Source: Ichthyophis bannanicus | Lineage: Eukaryota; Chordata; Amphibia; Gymnophiona; Ichthyophiidae | NCBI GenBank assembly: GCA_033557465.1 | Contig: CM066031.1 | Location: 1,072,022,444 to 1,072,086,443 of the forward strand | Length of the DNA stretch: 64,000 nt | Reading direction: 5' to 3' | In this document: one piece after another, positions 9,647 to 20,870 of the stretch | How the letters are laid out: each line of letters begins with the position of its first letter | Position numbering within the stretch: position 1 is the stretch's first letter | The notes under the pieces: generated by a model | The model's database searches: none | What the model saw: only the letters and a program-made list of their open reading frames with translations | Told to the model about the DNA's origin: nothing | Program-made: the position numbers and the translations under genes

Positions 9647-10790
9647 TCAGGAATGTTCAGAGTTCACAGGGACCCAAAGATGAGCAATATGAGTCCAGGT
9701 TTGACCAGAGTCCAAAAGAACAGCAAAAGGAGTGGATGCAGTTACGACATGTGGTCCTGAATAGGTGGGATCTAGCCAAGAACTGCGATGAGGGTTACGG
9801 CGGTAGACTTTTGTTCCAACCGGAATGATGCTTGCAGGCTGCTGATTGGAACGCTGGTCTCGCAGGGAACAGCGACGAGATACTTCTGCATGGGCTAACT
9901 GTAATCCTGCAAGATAAGAAGACAAGGTATCAGGTAACACAGCAGTAGACTCAGAGGGGTTAAAACTTAACAGTCGACGCCCAGTACAGATTTCATGGGG
10001 GGTTAATGCTATATCCTTCAGGGGACGATTTTGTAGCTGGAATAATGCCAATGGCAGGGTGTTTACCCAGGAGAGATTCTTATCAGACTGTGCTAATCGC
10101 AGAGCAGCTTTCAACAGACCATTAGTCCTTTCAACCAGTCCATTGGAAGTAGGTCGATAAACTGAGACATACTTCCATTGAAAACCCACAGCAGTAGAGA
10201 AGAGATGTATAAGCTGATTACGGAAATGTGAGCCATTGTCAGAGTATACATTTCTTAGGACTCCAAAACGAGGAAACAGATGTTGTGTGAGGCAGTTAAA
10301 TACTTCAACAGCAGTTTCTCGCTTACAAGGGAAAGCCTCTATCCACTTGGAGTACGGACAGACACACATCAAAAGAAAACGATAACCTTCAACTCGCTGT
10401 TGCATATCTGTAAAATCTATGTACCAGGAAAGAAATGGACCCCATACTGTTGGTAAATGACCCTGCATCATATGTTTCCCTTTTACTAGGGCATTTTCCA
10501 AACACTGGGGACACTGTTGGCACCATTCCTGCACCCTGGCTTTCAGGCGCGGGTGCCAAAATGTTTCAGCAACCTGTGCTGCAACATTGGAAGCTGGAGC
10601 ATGGTTAATAGAATGCAGTAACAAACATAACTGTTTTAATGACCAAAATGAGATACAAACTTTACCAGAGGGGTGTACCCATAACCCCTGATTTTCTATA
10701 CACCCTAACAATTTCCAGCTGTGAAGCTCTGTTTCAGCAAGGTTCTGTTGATAATCTTTCAGTGGGGGAAGGGTGTGCCGTTTGGCTCAT
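9647..10790 (-). pseudogene. pol: Retroviral pol, integrase
   Basis: Contains an N-terminal zinc-binding region (H33, H37, C67, C70 of the 354-residue piece from 10711), a catalytic core with D99 (WYIDFTD), D158 (YSDNG) and E194 (LVERTNG) in DD35E spacing, and a C-terminal domain with a PxxKVY-like barrel segment and TGPH-like YSGPHVV. Integrases join viral DNA to host DNA. The catalytic triad is intact. A frameshift or stop near 10790 separates it from RNase H. The start of the open piece at 10711 is a TTG inside the domain, so it is not a native start. Confidence 0.92.
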
Positions 10791-10794
10791 GTGG

Positions 10795-11592
10795 TCACAA
10801 ACACACAGCAGTGGCAGTAACTTCCCTAGCTGCAGCATCAGCTAACGCATTTCCCATATGTAGGAACCCGTAATGTCTGGAATGACCTGGCACCCAATTA
10901 CAAGATATTAATAGGCCATGTTGCCTTCTAAGGAAAAGTAAATCATACAGGTACAAAATCAGATGTTTATGCGTAAGCTGGCCACTAGCCAAGGTAACGA
11001 AACCTCGCTGAAGCCAAGTACGCAAGTATTCCCCACATACTTTCTGTACATATTGAGAATCAGTGTAAATGATCAATGGAACCTCAGGGCGCTCCTGCAG
11101 AACTGATATTACAGCACATAATTCGGCAGCTTGTGCCGAATACCCTTGATCAGGATCTAAGGCATACTGCAAGATTTTATGAGTTTCCCCTTGCGCTCTC
11201 AGTTGTACTGCTGCAAAACCAACAGCTACATTGCTCTCAGAGCCATCCATGAACCAAATCTCACTTTCAGGTGGCATATTCTGAGGAGGGACCAGAGACT
11301 CTAATACCTCATCATAATCAGAAGTGGTTTGGGTGACTTGCACATCTACTGCCGCTTGTAACCAATTAAAAGGGCAAGTAGATACAGTTATTGGACGAAA
11401 AATAACGCCACTATTGAGAATTACAGCACAGGCTTGTTGTAACTTAGTAGGAGAGAGATGTAAAGTTTGTTTGTTCAAAATCGCTTTGAGTTCAATGGAC
11501 TGGAATAATATCAGTGTTACAGGAGTGAAAATAGACAAGACCTTTTGTATGGCTGATGCTACTGCAATTACTAATTTTCCACATTGAGACAT
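10795..11592 (-). pseudogene. pol: Retroviral pol, RT connection and RNase H
   Basis: The first 90 residues resemble the connection subdomain of RT (IELKAILNKQ, ACAVILN). RNase H follows with all four acidic residues: D116 (FMDGSES), E157 (AAELCAV), D178 (YTDSQYV) and D252 (NALADAAA). RNase H removes viral RNA from the RNA-DNA hybrid. The polymerase fingers and palm with YxDD are missing: upstream lies a gag remnant, so an internal deletion joined the two near 11600. Confidence 0.9.
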
Positions 11593-11594
11593 GC

Positions 11595-11865
11595 CTCAAA
11601 TGTTTTAGCTGACTAGACCCCGTCTTATGAAATAATACATGATCCCTTATCTTCACTATCGAGCGTCCATCAAAGGACCCCTCTGGTGGCCAGCCAAGAG
11701 GACTCCCCCGAGTGGTGCTCCACTTTGACCATTTCAAACAAACCTTCATTATTTCTTTTGCCAATAAGGGGTTATCTTTCATCATTTGCTCCACCGGTGT
11801 TATAGTGGGTGGTTGACTAACATAAGTACCCTGATTGTCACTTTTCTTTTTCTTAAAGACATTTT
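11595..11865 (-). pseudogene. gag: Retroviral gag, matrix N-terminal remnant
   Basis: Open piece with a lysine-rich N-terminus, then a GWPPEGSFD motif followed by an alternating hydrophobic stretch, in the order found in gamma-type matrix proteins (GWPxxGTF block). Only about 80-90 residues remain. Gag capsid and nucleocapsid, protease and most of RT are deleted. The position, about 200 bp downstream of the primer site in element sense, fits gag. Assignment rests on one motif and position. Confidence 0.6.
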
Positions 11866-12055
11866 TACAAAAAAAATTATTTACTTACCATGCACGCAAA
11901 ATCTTTATTATAATTACTCATGACTCTTCTCTCAGACGTCGTCTTCTAAGGGAATCCGTCACACCCGTCCTCCGGCTATATTTCTTCGGCCGGGAATCCT
12001 TAAAAATAAAAAAAAAACAATATAATTCCCAATCTTTCTCCCAACCATGGGAAAA
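11866..12055 (-). other. Provirus leader between primer site and gag
   Basis: Non-coding sequence between the primer-binding site and the gag remnant. It is A/T-rich with short homopolymers. A packaging signal would be expected here but cannot be recognised by eye. Confidence 0.5.
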
Positions 12056-12074
12056 TCCCGGGTTTTCGGCACAA
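12056..12074 (-). promoter_or_regulatory. Primer-binding site, tRNA-Phe type
   Basis: Three bases inside the 5' LTR, the minus strand reads TTGTGCCGAAAACCCGGGA. The complement of the 3' end of tRNA-Phe is TGGTGCCGAAACCCGGGA, so the site matches apart from one extra A and one changed base at the edge. Other tRNAs fit less well. Confidence 0.75.
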
Positions 12075-12077
12075 ATT

Positions 12078-12767
12078 TGTGGGGCCCTGTATCCCACAAA
12101 CAAGCCTAATTACCAATTATCACTAATATCCCATAAAGTCCAGAATCAAAAGTCGGTACAGGTGCAATCAGAGTCTTAGTTTATTAGATAACCAATGGAC
12201 AGTACAGGCAATAGAGAGGAGTGCTTCTATTGGGCACTAGGCACCTCCAGAATTTCTCCTCTCTCTCTATGGCTAACAAGACATTCCCTATATACATTTT
12301 TGTACTTCCGTGTACGTGCATGTCTGTGATCATGTATAATTTCTCAATCTATGAGTTTGTGTCTCTCACTCCCCCCCATACACCCACCTTCTTTGTTCTG
12401 AAAATTTTTTGCAAGATGTCCTAACCACGAGATCCTGGACAGGCCCTTACTTCTCCCTTCCTTGTATACTTACCAAATTCTGTCAATACCATCTGCTTTC
12501 TTCAGGGCTCATTGACGCTTTTGCCACATCACTTCCTCTGCAACTGTCAGCTTGTGGTTTTTCTGGATGTAACTTATTCTTTCTTCAGCCTAGCATGAAA
12601 GCCTCTGAGCACGTCTGCAGAGAGCTTTGCAACTTCAACTGCTGAATTTTGTTATATCTTTATTCTCAGGCCAATATAACTTTTAATTGCCCACAGTTTA
12701 ACAGCATGGCTGACCTATATATTTGTAACTCATGAGGGATTAATGCAAAGGCCTGTGTATCCCAACA
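12078..12767 (-). repeat. 5' LTR of the provirus
   Basis: 690 bp, partner of 5517-6204, with the same TG...CA termini, TATATAGG box and AATAAA signal. Differences from the partner include G/A in the AACC(G/A)ATGG word, T/C changes in the CCCCCCC-adjacent block, and a 2-base CA indel near 12693. The low divergence (about 1.5% by eye) points to a fairly young insertion. Confidence 0.93.
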
Positions 12768-12879
12768 TCAGCCAACCGAAGGCTCTGGTATCCATGCTAT
12801 AAGCCACTCTACATCTTCTAGGGGGTTCGTGGTGGCTATGCCCCTGGTTTCAGGGAGCCTTTTCCAAGAGGAGAGCTTC

Positions 12880-13990
12880 TGGAGTCTGGATTGTCCTCCC
12901 TGGAATTCTTTTGCTTTTTGCAACAGGCCCGGTCCTTCTGGTGTGGAAATTCAGACCCTGTGGCCTCTGGGAGCCCCAGACACAGTCTTGTAATGGGTAG
13001 GCTGGGAGCAGAATCCCTCCTCGATTACCTCTGGCTAAGTGTCCCCAGCAAGGGACACTCCCTGAATATGAGGAATATTTGGGAGTTGTCTGAGATGCTG
13101 ACTATGCCTTGGATCCAGATGAATCACTGTTGGGCTTTGATTTGGAGGAGGACCTCCTATCACTTTCAGAATACTATGAAGAGGTGGCATGATCTGCCTG
13201 TTCCAGGAGGAGGAGCTGGCTGCATTGATTTCCAGGGTCTCATCTGCCTTGAACTTGGCAGATGCTTCTGGCATGGAGCAGGAGCCGAAAGTACACACAC
13301 TTCTTCAAGGGCTGTGGAAATTCACTACTGTCTCCCCGCTCCCAGAGGTGATCAAAGATATGATCTGGTCCAAGAAGGACTCACCTGACTCCCTGCCTAA
13401 AGGGTTAAGAGTCTATAAGAAGATCTATGCTTTCCCAAAGAGGAGTGCAGTAAATGGTTTAACATTCCCAAGGTGAATGCACAGGTCAAGGCGGATACCA
13501 GATGGACCACCGTTCCCATGGAAGGTGGATCAGCCTTAAAAGATATCCTGGACAGCAAAGTTAATTCCTTGCTGAAGAGCCAGTATACCGTGGTGATGGC
13601 TTTCTACAGCTGGAGATATGTACAAGCTTGACGTCTTGAGCCCTGCTCCACTGGATTCAGTGTCTTCCATCTGATGATACCACTTCTCCTTTGGAGTCGG
13701 CTACGGCCTTCATTTCTTATACCATGTATGACCTGGTGCATCTAGTGGCCAGGGATGGTGCCCTGACTACTGTGTCATGGCATTGGATCTGGCTTCATCA
13801 TTGGGCAGTGGGCACATCCTCCAAAGCCCGGTTGGTTCAACTGGCCTTTTAGGGGAAACTCCTGTTTGGAACAGATTTGGAGAAACTGGTGAAGGCCTAG
13901 GTGAGACAAAATCTTACTGTCTCTGGGAAGACAAGTCCAGGGGGCCCATGAAGCAGTCGAGTGCCCGTTTCTCATCTGCCTCCACCCGAC
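12880..13990 (+). pseudogene. DIRS-like gag region
   Basis: Translation in shifting frames gives segments typical of vertebrate DIRS gag: EELAALISRVSSAL near 13205, a KWFNIPKVNAQVKADTRW-like block near 13450-13500, SALKDILDSKV near 13530, and a QLPFKGKLLFG-like block near 13830. There are several frameshifts and stops. It probably encodes the RNA-binding coat protein of the element. Confidence 0.65.
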
Positions 13991-14159
13991 AGCCAATGGC
14001 GTGCTGGTCGGATTCCCAGGGTTCTCGGGTCTATTGTCACTATCAACTTGGAAAACCTTTCTTTCCCTCTGCTTCAGGGCCTTGGGCTCATTTTCAGTCC
14101 TTTTGTGGAGCATGTGGACCCAGGGACATGGTCCCTCCAGAGGAGGACCCTCCAGGTCA

Positions 14160-14740
14160 TATAATGAAAGTTTGGTGGCCCATTCTCTGGCCCCTCCAGT
14201 GGACGGCAAGCTTCACCTTTTCTTTCAGGAATGGGCCGGGGTTACCAAGCATCACTGGGTGTTAGACACCATTCAATTCAGCTATGTGCTGGCATGCAAG
14301 AAGCCGATTCCTGATGCCTTCATCATCTCCCCCTGTGCGTCTGTGATCAAGGGTGCCAAGGTGTGGGCCATTTTGGATGAGATGCTTCACCTGAAGGTGG
14401 TGGTGCCTGTGTCCCTTCCCCCCCCCTGCCCCCGCCCCAGGCAAGTGGGGCAAGAGCAGATACTCCATCTACTTCATGGTGCCAAGAAGGATGATTCCTT
14501 CTGGCCCATCCTGGACCTCAAAGGGGCAAGCACTTGCATGTCCTGCACTTTTGGATGGAAACCTTGCACTCTGTGATTCAAGCAGTGTGCTGTGGAGAAT
14601 TCTTGGCTTCTCTGGATCTGACTGAGGCATATTTTTATATCCCGATCCAGGTGAATCAGCAGAAGTGTCTGTATTTTTGCTGTGCTTGGCTCTCACTCTG
14701 TTTGCTGCCCTTCCTTTTGTGCTCTGATGCCCATTAACCT
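14160..14740 (+). pseudogene. DIRS-like reverse transcriptase, N-terminal part
   Basis: Recognisable blocks in order: LFFQEWAGVTKHHWVLDTI, then VPKKDGSW-like GAKKDDSFWPILDLKG (near 14490-14530), METLHSVIQA (near 14555-14580) and FLASLDLTEAYFYIPI (near 14600-14650) with the first catalytic aspartate. This set and spacing are characteristic of DIRS and related RTs, not of LINE RTs. The frame breaks near 14535 and the YxDD part is absent. Confidence 0.8.
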
Positions 14741-14750
14741 AGGACCCCTA

Positions 14751-15584
14751 TAGTATACTTATATCAAGGACTACTTGAACCTGCCCCAGAACTAGGTACT
14801 GTGACACCCAGGACAAGCCACAAAAAAACATGATAGCTTCAATCCCTGCTCCTCCTCTGAGACCAGAGTTCAGCAACCGCAAAAATATGGCATCCAGAAT
14901 AATGTCTGATTGCTCCATCCTAGGTCTGGCTATAGCTGAAACTGAATCCCCTGATATTTATAGATCTTTGACCACTTCTCTCAAGGCCACTAGCCCAAGA
15001 CGAAAGAACCCAAATACCTAGGAACTCCTGAACCCAGAATCCTTCACACCATTCAAATTTTGCTTGACCTCTTGACTAGGTATCACAAAGTAGGTAGGAG
15101 ATTCAAGGTTTGTAAATAGGTATATGGACAGATGCTTAGAAATGAAAGGACAAAAGTTAAGAGAGAGTAATTATCAATATGTCGCCATTTTAACTTTCTT
15201 TGAGCTTTAGTGACTAAGAGGGTCATTCTAAAAGGTTTAGTTGTGTTTTGGACGTCTGCAGTCATACACATGGATGTCAAAATCACAAACCATTCCACAA
15301 ATGCTGTTCTCCATAACCATTCCACAAATGCCGTTCACAGATGTCTGCAGTACGGAGACATTCAAGTAGGCAGAGGGATGTGGTGGAGGCATGTCTGGGG
15401 AGGGGCAATGGGCTTACAAGTCCCCATTCAATTCCAGAAGCAGCAGAGCCCTCTGTGGGAATGTGCATGTTTATTCCTGCTCCAGGCACGAATAGGTATC
15501 AGGAAAATGTTTGTTTTCACCTTAAAACATTCAGAGAGTGTAGAGAAGATGGAGAATTAAATGACTAGCTTTAAATTACAAAGC
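14751..15584. other. Unclassified sequence with a 27-bp direct repeat
   Basis: No recognisable coding region. A unit beginning AACCATTCCACAAATGC is repeated twice in tandem near 15287-15340. The open frames overlapping here have no domain signature. Confidence 0.4.
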
Positions 15585-15660
15585 CCCACACAGGGATTTG
15601 AACCCTGGCCAACCAGCTCTTAAAGCCACTACTTTAACTATTATGCTATTTGACATTTTG
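15585..15660 (-). repeat. tRNA-derived SINE head
   Basis: On the minus strand a tRNA-like segment shows an A-box-like TAGCATAATAGTTAAAG and a B box GGTTCAAATCC about 45 bp downstream, the internal RNA polymerase III promoter layout. It resembles the head of MIR/CORE-type SINEs. The clover-leaf is incomplete, so it is not a functional tRNA gene. Confidence 0.55.
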
Positions 15661-16400
15661 GATCTGAGATTGCACTTGGACATCCTATTTGGAATGTGCC
15701 TCCATGCGAATAGTACATTTTTGAAAAAAAATAATTAAATTAAATAGAAAGCAATGATGGATTGAAAAAAAAATTAAGATCAATATTCAGTGGGTTGATT
15801 GCTGTATAAGGATATTTAGATTAGTTATCCAGATGTCTTTTTATATCGACTTTTAGCAGTGTGAAGGGGTTTACATAGTGTTGCCTATCCATCTCCAGAG
15901 GAACTATCAACGGGCCCCTTTTAAGAGAACCTACAGCCTAGAGCTCAGGGCTCGGAGGGTGTGGCTCACTGGAAGAGGTTAAAAACCCAGCAGGCTGCAG
16001 GGGGGACAGAGGTCTGTGGAGCCAAGAGTTCTTTCAAGGCAAGCTGTACCATGGTAGGAACTTTAACTGGGTGGGAGTTAGGGCCAGAAACCAGCTTTGA
16101 GAAGGTTTAACAAACTGGGTCTGGATAAAAACAAGTTTTGTTTTCCCTGAACTGCTGTCTGGTGTGTTAACAGAGAACCTCTTCCCACTGCATGCCACAC
16201 TACCACAACAGATTAGCCATACAATTTGAATCACAACATACATGGTCACAAACTTAAATGGTGAGTTATCCATTTTGCATTTTATAGTAATGTAGCCAGA
16301 TAGATGTTTACACTGAAGATGGGATAAGCTAACATGGTTTATTAAAGATGCCTCATAATTTTTCAATGTGCATGTCCAGCATTCAAATAACATGCAGTAA
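15661..16400. other. Unclassified sequence, no supported gene
   Basis: Contains A-rich runs near 15724-15770 and no recognisable motif. Open frames on the minus strand (16034 onward) lack domain similarity and run into the next transposon end. Confidence 0.4.
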
Positions 16401-17342
16401 TACTGTGTTTCCCCGAAAATAAGACCGGGTCTTATATTTATTTTTGCTCCAAAAGATGCACTAGGGCTTATTTTCAGGGGCTGCCTTATTTTTTTTTTTT
16501 TCATATATCCACATTTATTCATGAACAACAATCCTCATTTATTCATGTACAGCAATCTACATTTACCCATGTATAGCAATCTACATTTATTCAAATACAA
16601 TTATGTCATCTTCTTCCGGAACATTGTCAAAACTCTCCAAACCCCGAATTCCGGCCTGATTTTCTTGCAACTTCATTCCCTGTAGAACCATTGGCCCCAA
16701 TCTTTCATGTCTAGCAATAGAGTTCTCCTTAAATGAGCACTTCTTGACCAAGTAGCCTGCTTGTAGTGCATTGGCAACACAGCTGTCAGTGATTTTATCC
16801 CATGACTTCTTCACCCAAGTCACAACCTCTTGCAGACTAGGCTTCACAAAGTTTCCACGCTGATTTCTCAATGTACCGTTCCATACCTCTCAATCAGTAC
16901 TGATAGCACTTGAAGCTGATTGGCTGCCACCTCATGACAGGCAGTCAATCAATGAAGTGTTAGTATGCTGTTGCTGCTGCTGCTGCTGTGGGTGGCACGC
17001 ACGGGGAAGCGGGGGATGCGGGCAGCGTGACAGTACAGAATGTGGTCACCTGTGATCACACTGGGAATGAGTGGTGCTGCAGCGCCCGCCTGCACAGATG
17101 ATCAGCACCTGCCCACACTGATGACCAGCACCCGCTCGCTATGAACAGTCAGAAATCAAATATCAAATATTCGTGCAGCCAGCGCATCCCTCCCCCACCC
17201 CCCACCCCAGGTATCGAATCTGTCAGTCCGCCCATGATCTGCACTAGGTCTTATTTTCGGGGTAGGGCTTATATTATGGGAATCTCAGAAAAACGTGCTG
17301 ATTTATTTTCAGGATAGGTCTTATTTTCAGGGAAACACGGTA
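16401..17342 (-). mobile_element. pogo-like (Tc1/mariner superfamily) transposon, shortened
   Basis: Terminal inverted repeats: CTGTGTTTCCCCGAAAATAA from 16403 and, inverted, CCGTGTTTCCCTGAAAATAA ending at 17340. TA dinucleotides at 16401-16402 and 17341-17342 are the target duplication of this superfamily. Only the C-terminal end of a transposase remains inside, so about 938 bp is a deletion derivative. A (GCT)n run is at about 16971-16988. Confidence 0.85.
16587..16871 (-). pseudogene. pogo-like transposase, C-terminal fragment
   Basis: 94 residues with PSLQEVVTWVKKSWDKIT followed by a segment in the position of the SFKKCGI block of pogo/Tigger DDE transposases, ending in an acidic tail (EEDD). 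This is the end of the DDE domain; the catalytic residues and the CENP-B-type DNA-binding domain are missing. Its orientation and position between the two inverted repeats support the assignment. Confidence 0.6.
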
Positions 17343-18898
17343 GGAACGGCCTTGTTGCTAGAATAATGGACTAAAAAACAGAGAAAACAGTGTTCAGATC
17401 CTACTTTCATTATTAGCATTCCTTTTGAGCTTAGAGAAATCACTTTTTCTCTTGCCTCAGATATCCACTTGAGAGGGGTTGTTACTAACACAGGTTAAAG
17501 AGAAAAGCACACGAGTACTCAAATTCATTCATTAATGGCAGTGCCTCAACATACTCTGTCCAGATCCATTCATGGCTTCTCTCAGTTTCAGCTCACTGCT
17601 CTAAGCATTGGCCTATAATTCCACTTGGACGCAATTTTATTGGAAGCTTTCAGAGAAGCAGCAGCTGCAGAGGCAAAGATTGAATTTACAGTAATCCAGT
17701 GAGAAAGGCAAATGCTGGAACCATATTGGAGATAGCATTGTATATATTGTAAGTCAGCACAGAAAGAGGAAAACTAACCAAGAAATAGCAGAAATAACAA
17801 TAATCGCAGCAAGAGCAGTACTGATGGAAGAAGCAGCATCAACAGCAAGAGTCCAGTTAATCCAGCAGCACAGGCAAACACATGTTGCAGCAACAGTCAT
17901 AGGAGGAGAAGCAACAACAGCAGCTCCAACCGTCGTCTCTCTTGCAGAAACAGAAAGAGATAGAAAAAGAGGAAAGATAAGCAGTGTCTGGCCTGTCTAA
18001 TCTGCCAGTTAATCTCTGACGTTCCTTCTTTAAGTCTTAAAGGACTATGAAAAGGGAATGCTACTGCTGGAAAGAAATTTGCACTTGTAAATATTTTACC
18101 TGATGGGAAATTCTCTAAATCTTGGGGGGAAAGGGAATTCTTTGGGTTAAAGCTGATATATCTGTGCATATTAGAATGCAATGGAGGGTTTTAAGTCAAT
18201 CAGGGCTTAGTATCACCAGATCTTTTCATTTAAATCAAAATCAGAATATAACTTAGCATAGAAGGCAGAATAGGGTAAATATTCTTTGAGTAGAAAGAAA
18301 TAAATTATTTCCAGAGATCTTTACAAAGAGGCCTTCCAATTAGGAGGCAAGAAACCTGTGAAATTGTTTTAACTAGATGTTAAAACTAAATGAAAAGATC
18401 AATGGGGCAATTTGAAAGGCTTCCTCTAAACCAAGGACTATGTGAATCACCCAGGAAATTAAGAGAATACCTTAGAAACACAGGTCAGGGCACTGTGTAG
18501 CAAGCCATCTTTTACTAAGTGTTTCTTTCTCTCCCACCCACCCTCTTCAGGCATAATCTTAGATTTATAGGCTCTTACACCTATTAAACTGAAAGAGGTG
18601 GTCAAATTTACTTCAGGCTCAGCTGGTTATCCTCATCAGACATAAATAATTTCAGGTCCTTAATTAATCTGTTTTGAGATGAGAAAAATCCCTTAAACTT
18701 GTTAGTTATAGTTGTATTGGTACAAGTGTCCCTAGTAATTTTAAGTAAACAACTTTAAATAGCTAAACAAATCCTTAAAGCTAAGATTCAGACAGCAGTT
18801 TAGCAGTAAGATGGGGGCTAGCCAGTCTTTTGCATTGAGTGTCACATGTACGATTTTCTTTCAGTTAGTGGGAGGTCTTATGTGTGCACTAGGTGCAA
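17343..18898. other. Unclassified sequence with CAG/CAA-rich stretch
   Basis: From about 17650 to 17935 the sequence is a degenerate CAG/CAA/GCA repeat. The rest has no recognisable coding or repeat signature. The minus-strand open frame at 17897-18181 is a by-product of the repeat. Confidence 0.4.
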
Positions 18899-19367
18899 GC
18901 AATGTTCCCTCTAAGCTGTGCATGTGTCAACACACACATGATTCGCTGAACGCACAAAAATTAAATTTTTGCCAAAAAAACATAGGTACCGTTAAAATGA
19001 AAAATTGCAGAAGGCAAATATTGGTCAAGATGCCAAAGCAACTGGAGAGTTCTCTGCTAGAAAAGTGTGGGATGATGTGTTGGAAACTTGACAAATAATT
19101 CTCATACTGAAAGTGTTATGAAACCTTGAAGTTAAAATCCAACTTTAAGAGGAGGACTGGTTACTATGTTTGAAAGCCCTGCTGAAAAGGAGAAAAGGCA
19201 AATTTAATAATTAACGGAAGCGTTCCAGCCCCAAAGAAATTAAAGTTCTTATTGGCAGTGTTTTGGTGGCCGTTAGGATGAATATTTCCATGCTCTCTGT
19301 TCAAGATATTAATGAGCACATGGCAAAGTATGTAAGCATTTGTGAAAGCTGGAGAAGCAAAAACTAT

Positions 19368-19451
19368 GGGATATGTTTACAAATCGGCGGTAGCAGCTTC
19401 CATGCGATATATCACATGGAATCTGCTACCGCCGATAAGTAAACATACCCC
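19368..19451. mobile_element. 84-bp palindromic MITE
   Basis: Almost the whole 84 bp is an inverted repeat: GGGATATGTTTAC and GTAAACATACCCC at the ends, CGGCGGTAGCAG(C/A)TTCCATG arms, and a loop of about 10 nt. It interrupts the hAT transposase remnant, and TAT lies on both sides as a possible 3-bp target duplication. It encodes nothing and must have been moved by an enzyme supplied in trans. Confidence 0.7.
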
Positions 19452-19599
19452 TATGTGTGTGTTTGTCTTCAAATTATAAATAGCAGTATGCAAGATAATC
19501 TTATGGCAGACATTGCATCAGCAACATATCATACATTAACTATTGATGTAAGGACAGTCATTTCTGTCAACTAATACTTAATACTCTAAGTATCAGTCA

Positions 19600-20870
19600 G
19601 TAAATTCATATGAGTATAAAACTTCATTTGGTGGGATGCCACAGTTGGAAGCATGTGATGCTATGTCAATAGTAACCACAGTCGGGGAATTCTATAGGAA
19701 ACACAAGCTTGATATCAATAAAATGGTCATGTTTACTTCGGACAGTGCCTCTGTTATATTGGGCAGAGTAAATGGTGTTGCAGTGCAGCTGAAAAATGAT
19801 GTTCCACATCTATTGCAGCAACATTGTGTTGCACATCAGGAACGTTTAGGGATTTCTGAATCATGGAAAGAGATAAAACGTTAATGAGAACTGTCTACAC
19901 AGTGTTCTGGTGGTCTTCTACTAAAAGATGCAAATTTCAAGAAATAGTGGATGCTTCTGAATGTGATTCAATTGCTTTCAGACCTCTGAATGAAGTGCAC
20001 TGGTTATCTAGACATTTTGCACTTCAAGCAATTATTTGAAACTATGATCCCCTATTAGAATATTTTGAAGAAGATAAGGATAATGATCCTATTTCAAAGT
20101 ACTTTTATAAAAAGCTAAACTACCAGCAATTCCGTATAACACTGGAAGTTTTGAATGATGTATTATCAGAACTAGTTTCATTAACTTTGACATTTCAAAA
20201 ACATTGCTTGACACCGTTGGAAGATTATCTTGCACAGGGTAAATTGAACAAAATTTGAATGCAGTACTTTGGTGACATGGTTGCATGGAGTGATAAAGTT
20301 ACCAGTCTTCTTGACAAGACATCTGGAGAAAATGTTTCAGTGGATACTAATTCCATATTAACTTTCATTAATATCCTATGTTTGCATTTGAGTGAAAGAT
20401 TTCCCAAAATAAAATTGATGAATGGTTTGCTTTTGACTTTACAGCAATAGCACAATGCGACTATGACTTTGGAAATGAACAAATCCAATCTCTCTGTTCA
20501 AAGTACAAACAATTTCTTCAGGAGGAACATGTTATTATTCAGCAATTCAATGACTTTGTTTTTAGTTACAGAAAAAAAATCAGAAGCAAACTGATAAACA
20601 GTTTTCTAGATATGGTGAAATTTGCATTTCAGAATGATCAGTTTGTTCCACCAATATCCATTAATTTTGCTAAATCTGCATTCTTGGCTTCAAGTGCAGA
20701 TTGCAAGCGTGCTTATAGCTTAATTAACAGTTTAAAATTGAAATTAAGATATCGTTTACAATTAGAACATTTGGAAATGCTGATGCGTGTTAAGAGCCCC
20801 TTCAAGATGGAGGATCATTCGATCTTGATAAAATGTATTGAGATTGGGTAAATTTGAAAGATCGCAGAGA
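19600..20870 (+). pseudogene. hAT-type transposase remnant
   Basis: Segments in several frames: a catalytic-domain piece (MVMFTSDSASVILGRVNGVA near 19720-19780 and LLQQHCVAHQERL near 19812-19850, the DGAN/CxxHxxxL region of hAT enzymes), and the C-terminal dimerisation region (FLASSADCKRAYSLINSLK near 20680-20740). This arrangement resembles vertebrate hAT proteins related to the domesticated KIAA1586 group. At least four frame breaks are present, so no protein is made. It normally cuts and rejoins element DNA. Confidence 0.7.

Larger units (their letters stand above)
5517..12767 (-). mobile_element. Endogenous retrovirus, gamma-type, internally deleted
   Basis: A provirus in minus orientation: 5' LTR at 12078-12767, primer site, remnants of gag matrix, RT connection, RNase H, integrase, env surface and transmembrane parts, purine tract, and 3' LTR at 5517-6204. 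The 4-bp target duplication TCAG (5513-5516 and 12768-12771) matches the 4-bp duplications usual for gammaretroviruses. Most of gag, all of protease and most of RT are missing between the matrix remnant and the RT connection, near 11600. An L2 LINE (6964-8581) sits in env. The copy cannot make particles as it stands. Confidence 0.92.
12768..14750 (+). mobile_element. DIRS-like retrotransposon, gag and RT remnant
   Basis: Right-hand part of the element interrupted by the provirus. Two coding remnants follow in DIRS order: a gag-like region (about 12880-13990) and an RT region (about 14160-14740). Neither the tyrosine recombinase nor the right terminal repeat could be found, so the element is 3'-truncated or too decayed. 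DIRS elements integrate through a tyrosine recombinase in place of an integrase. Confidence 0.75.

Noticed and set aside
15585..15660. Functional tRNA gene
   Set aside because: Promoter boxes are present, but acceptor and anticodon stems do not form a complete clover-leaf.
16034..16531. 165-codon minus-strand frame
   Set aside because: No domain and ordinary composition. It crosses the end of the pogo inverted repeat, so it is a chance frame.
18811..19098. Plus-strand 95-codon frame as a gene
   Set aside because: It crosses the hAT terminal inverted repeat and has no domain signature.
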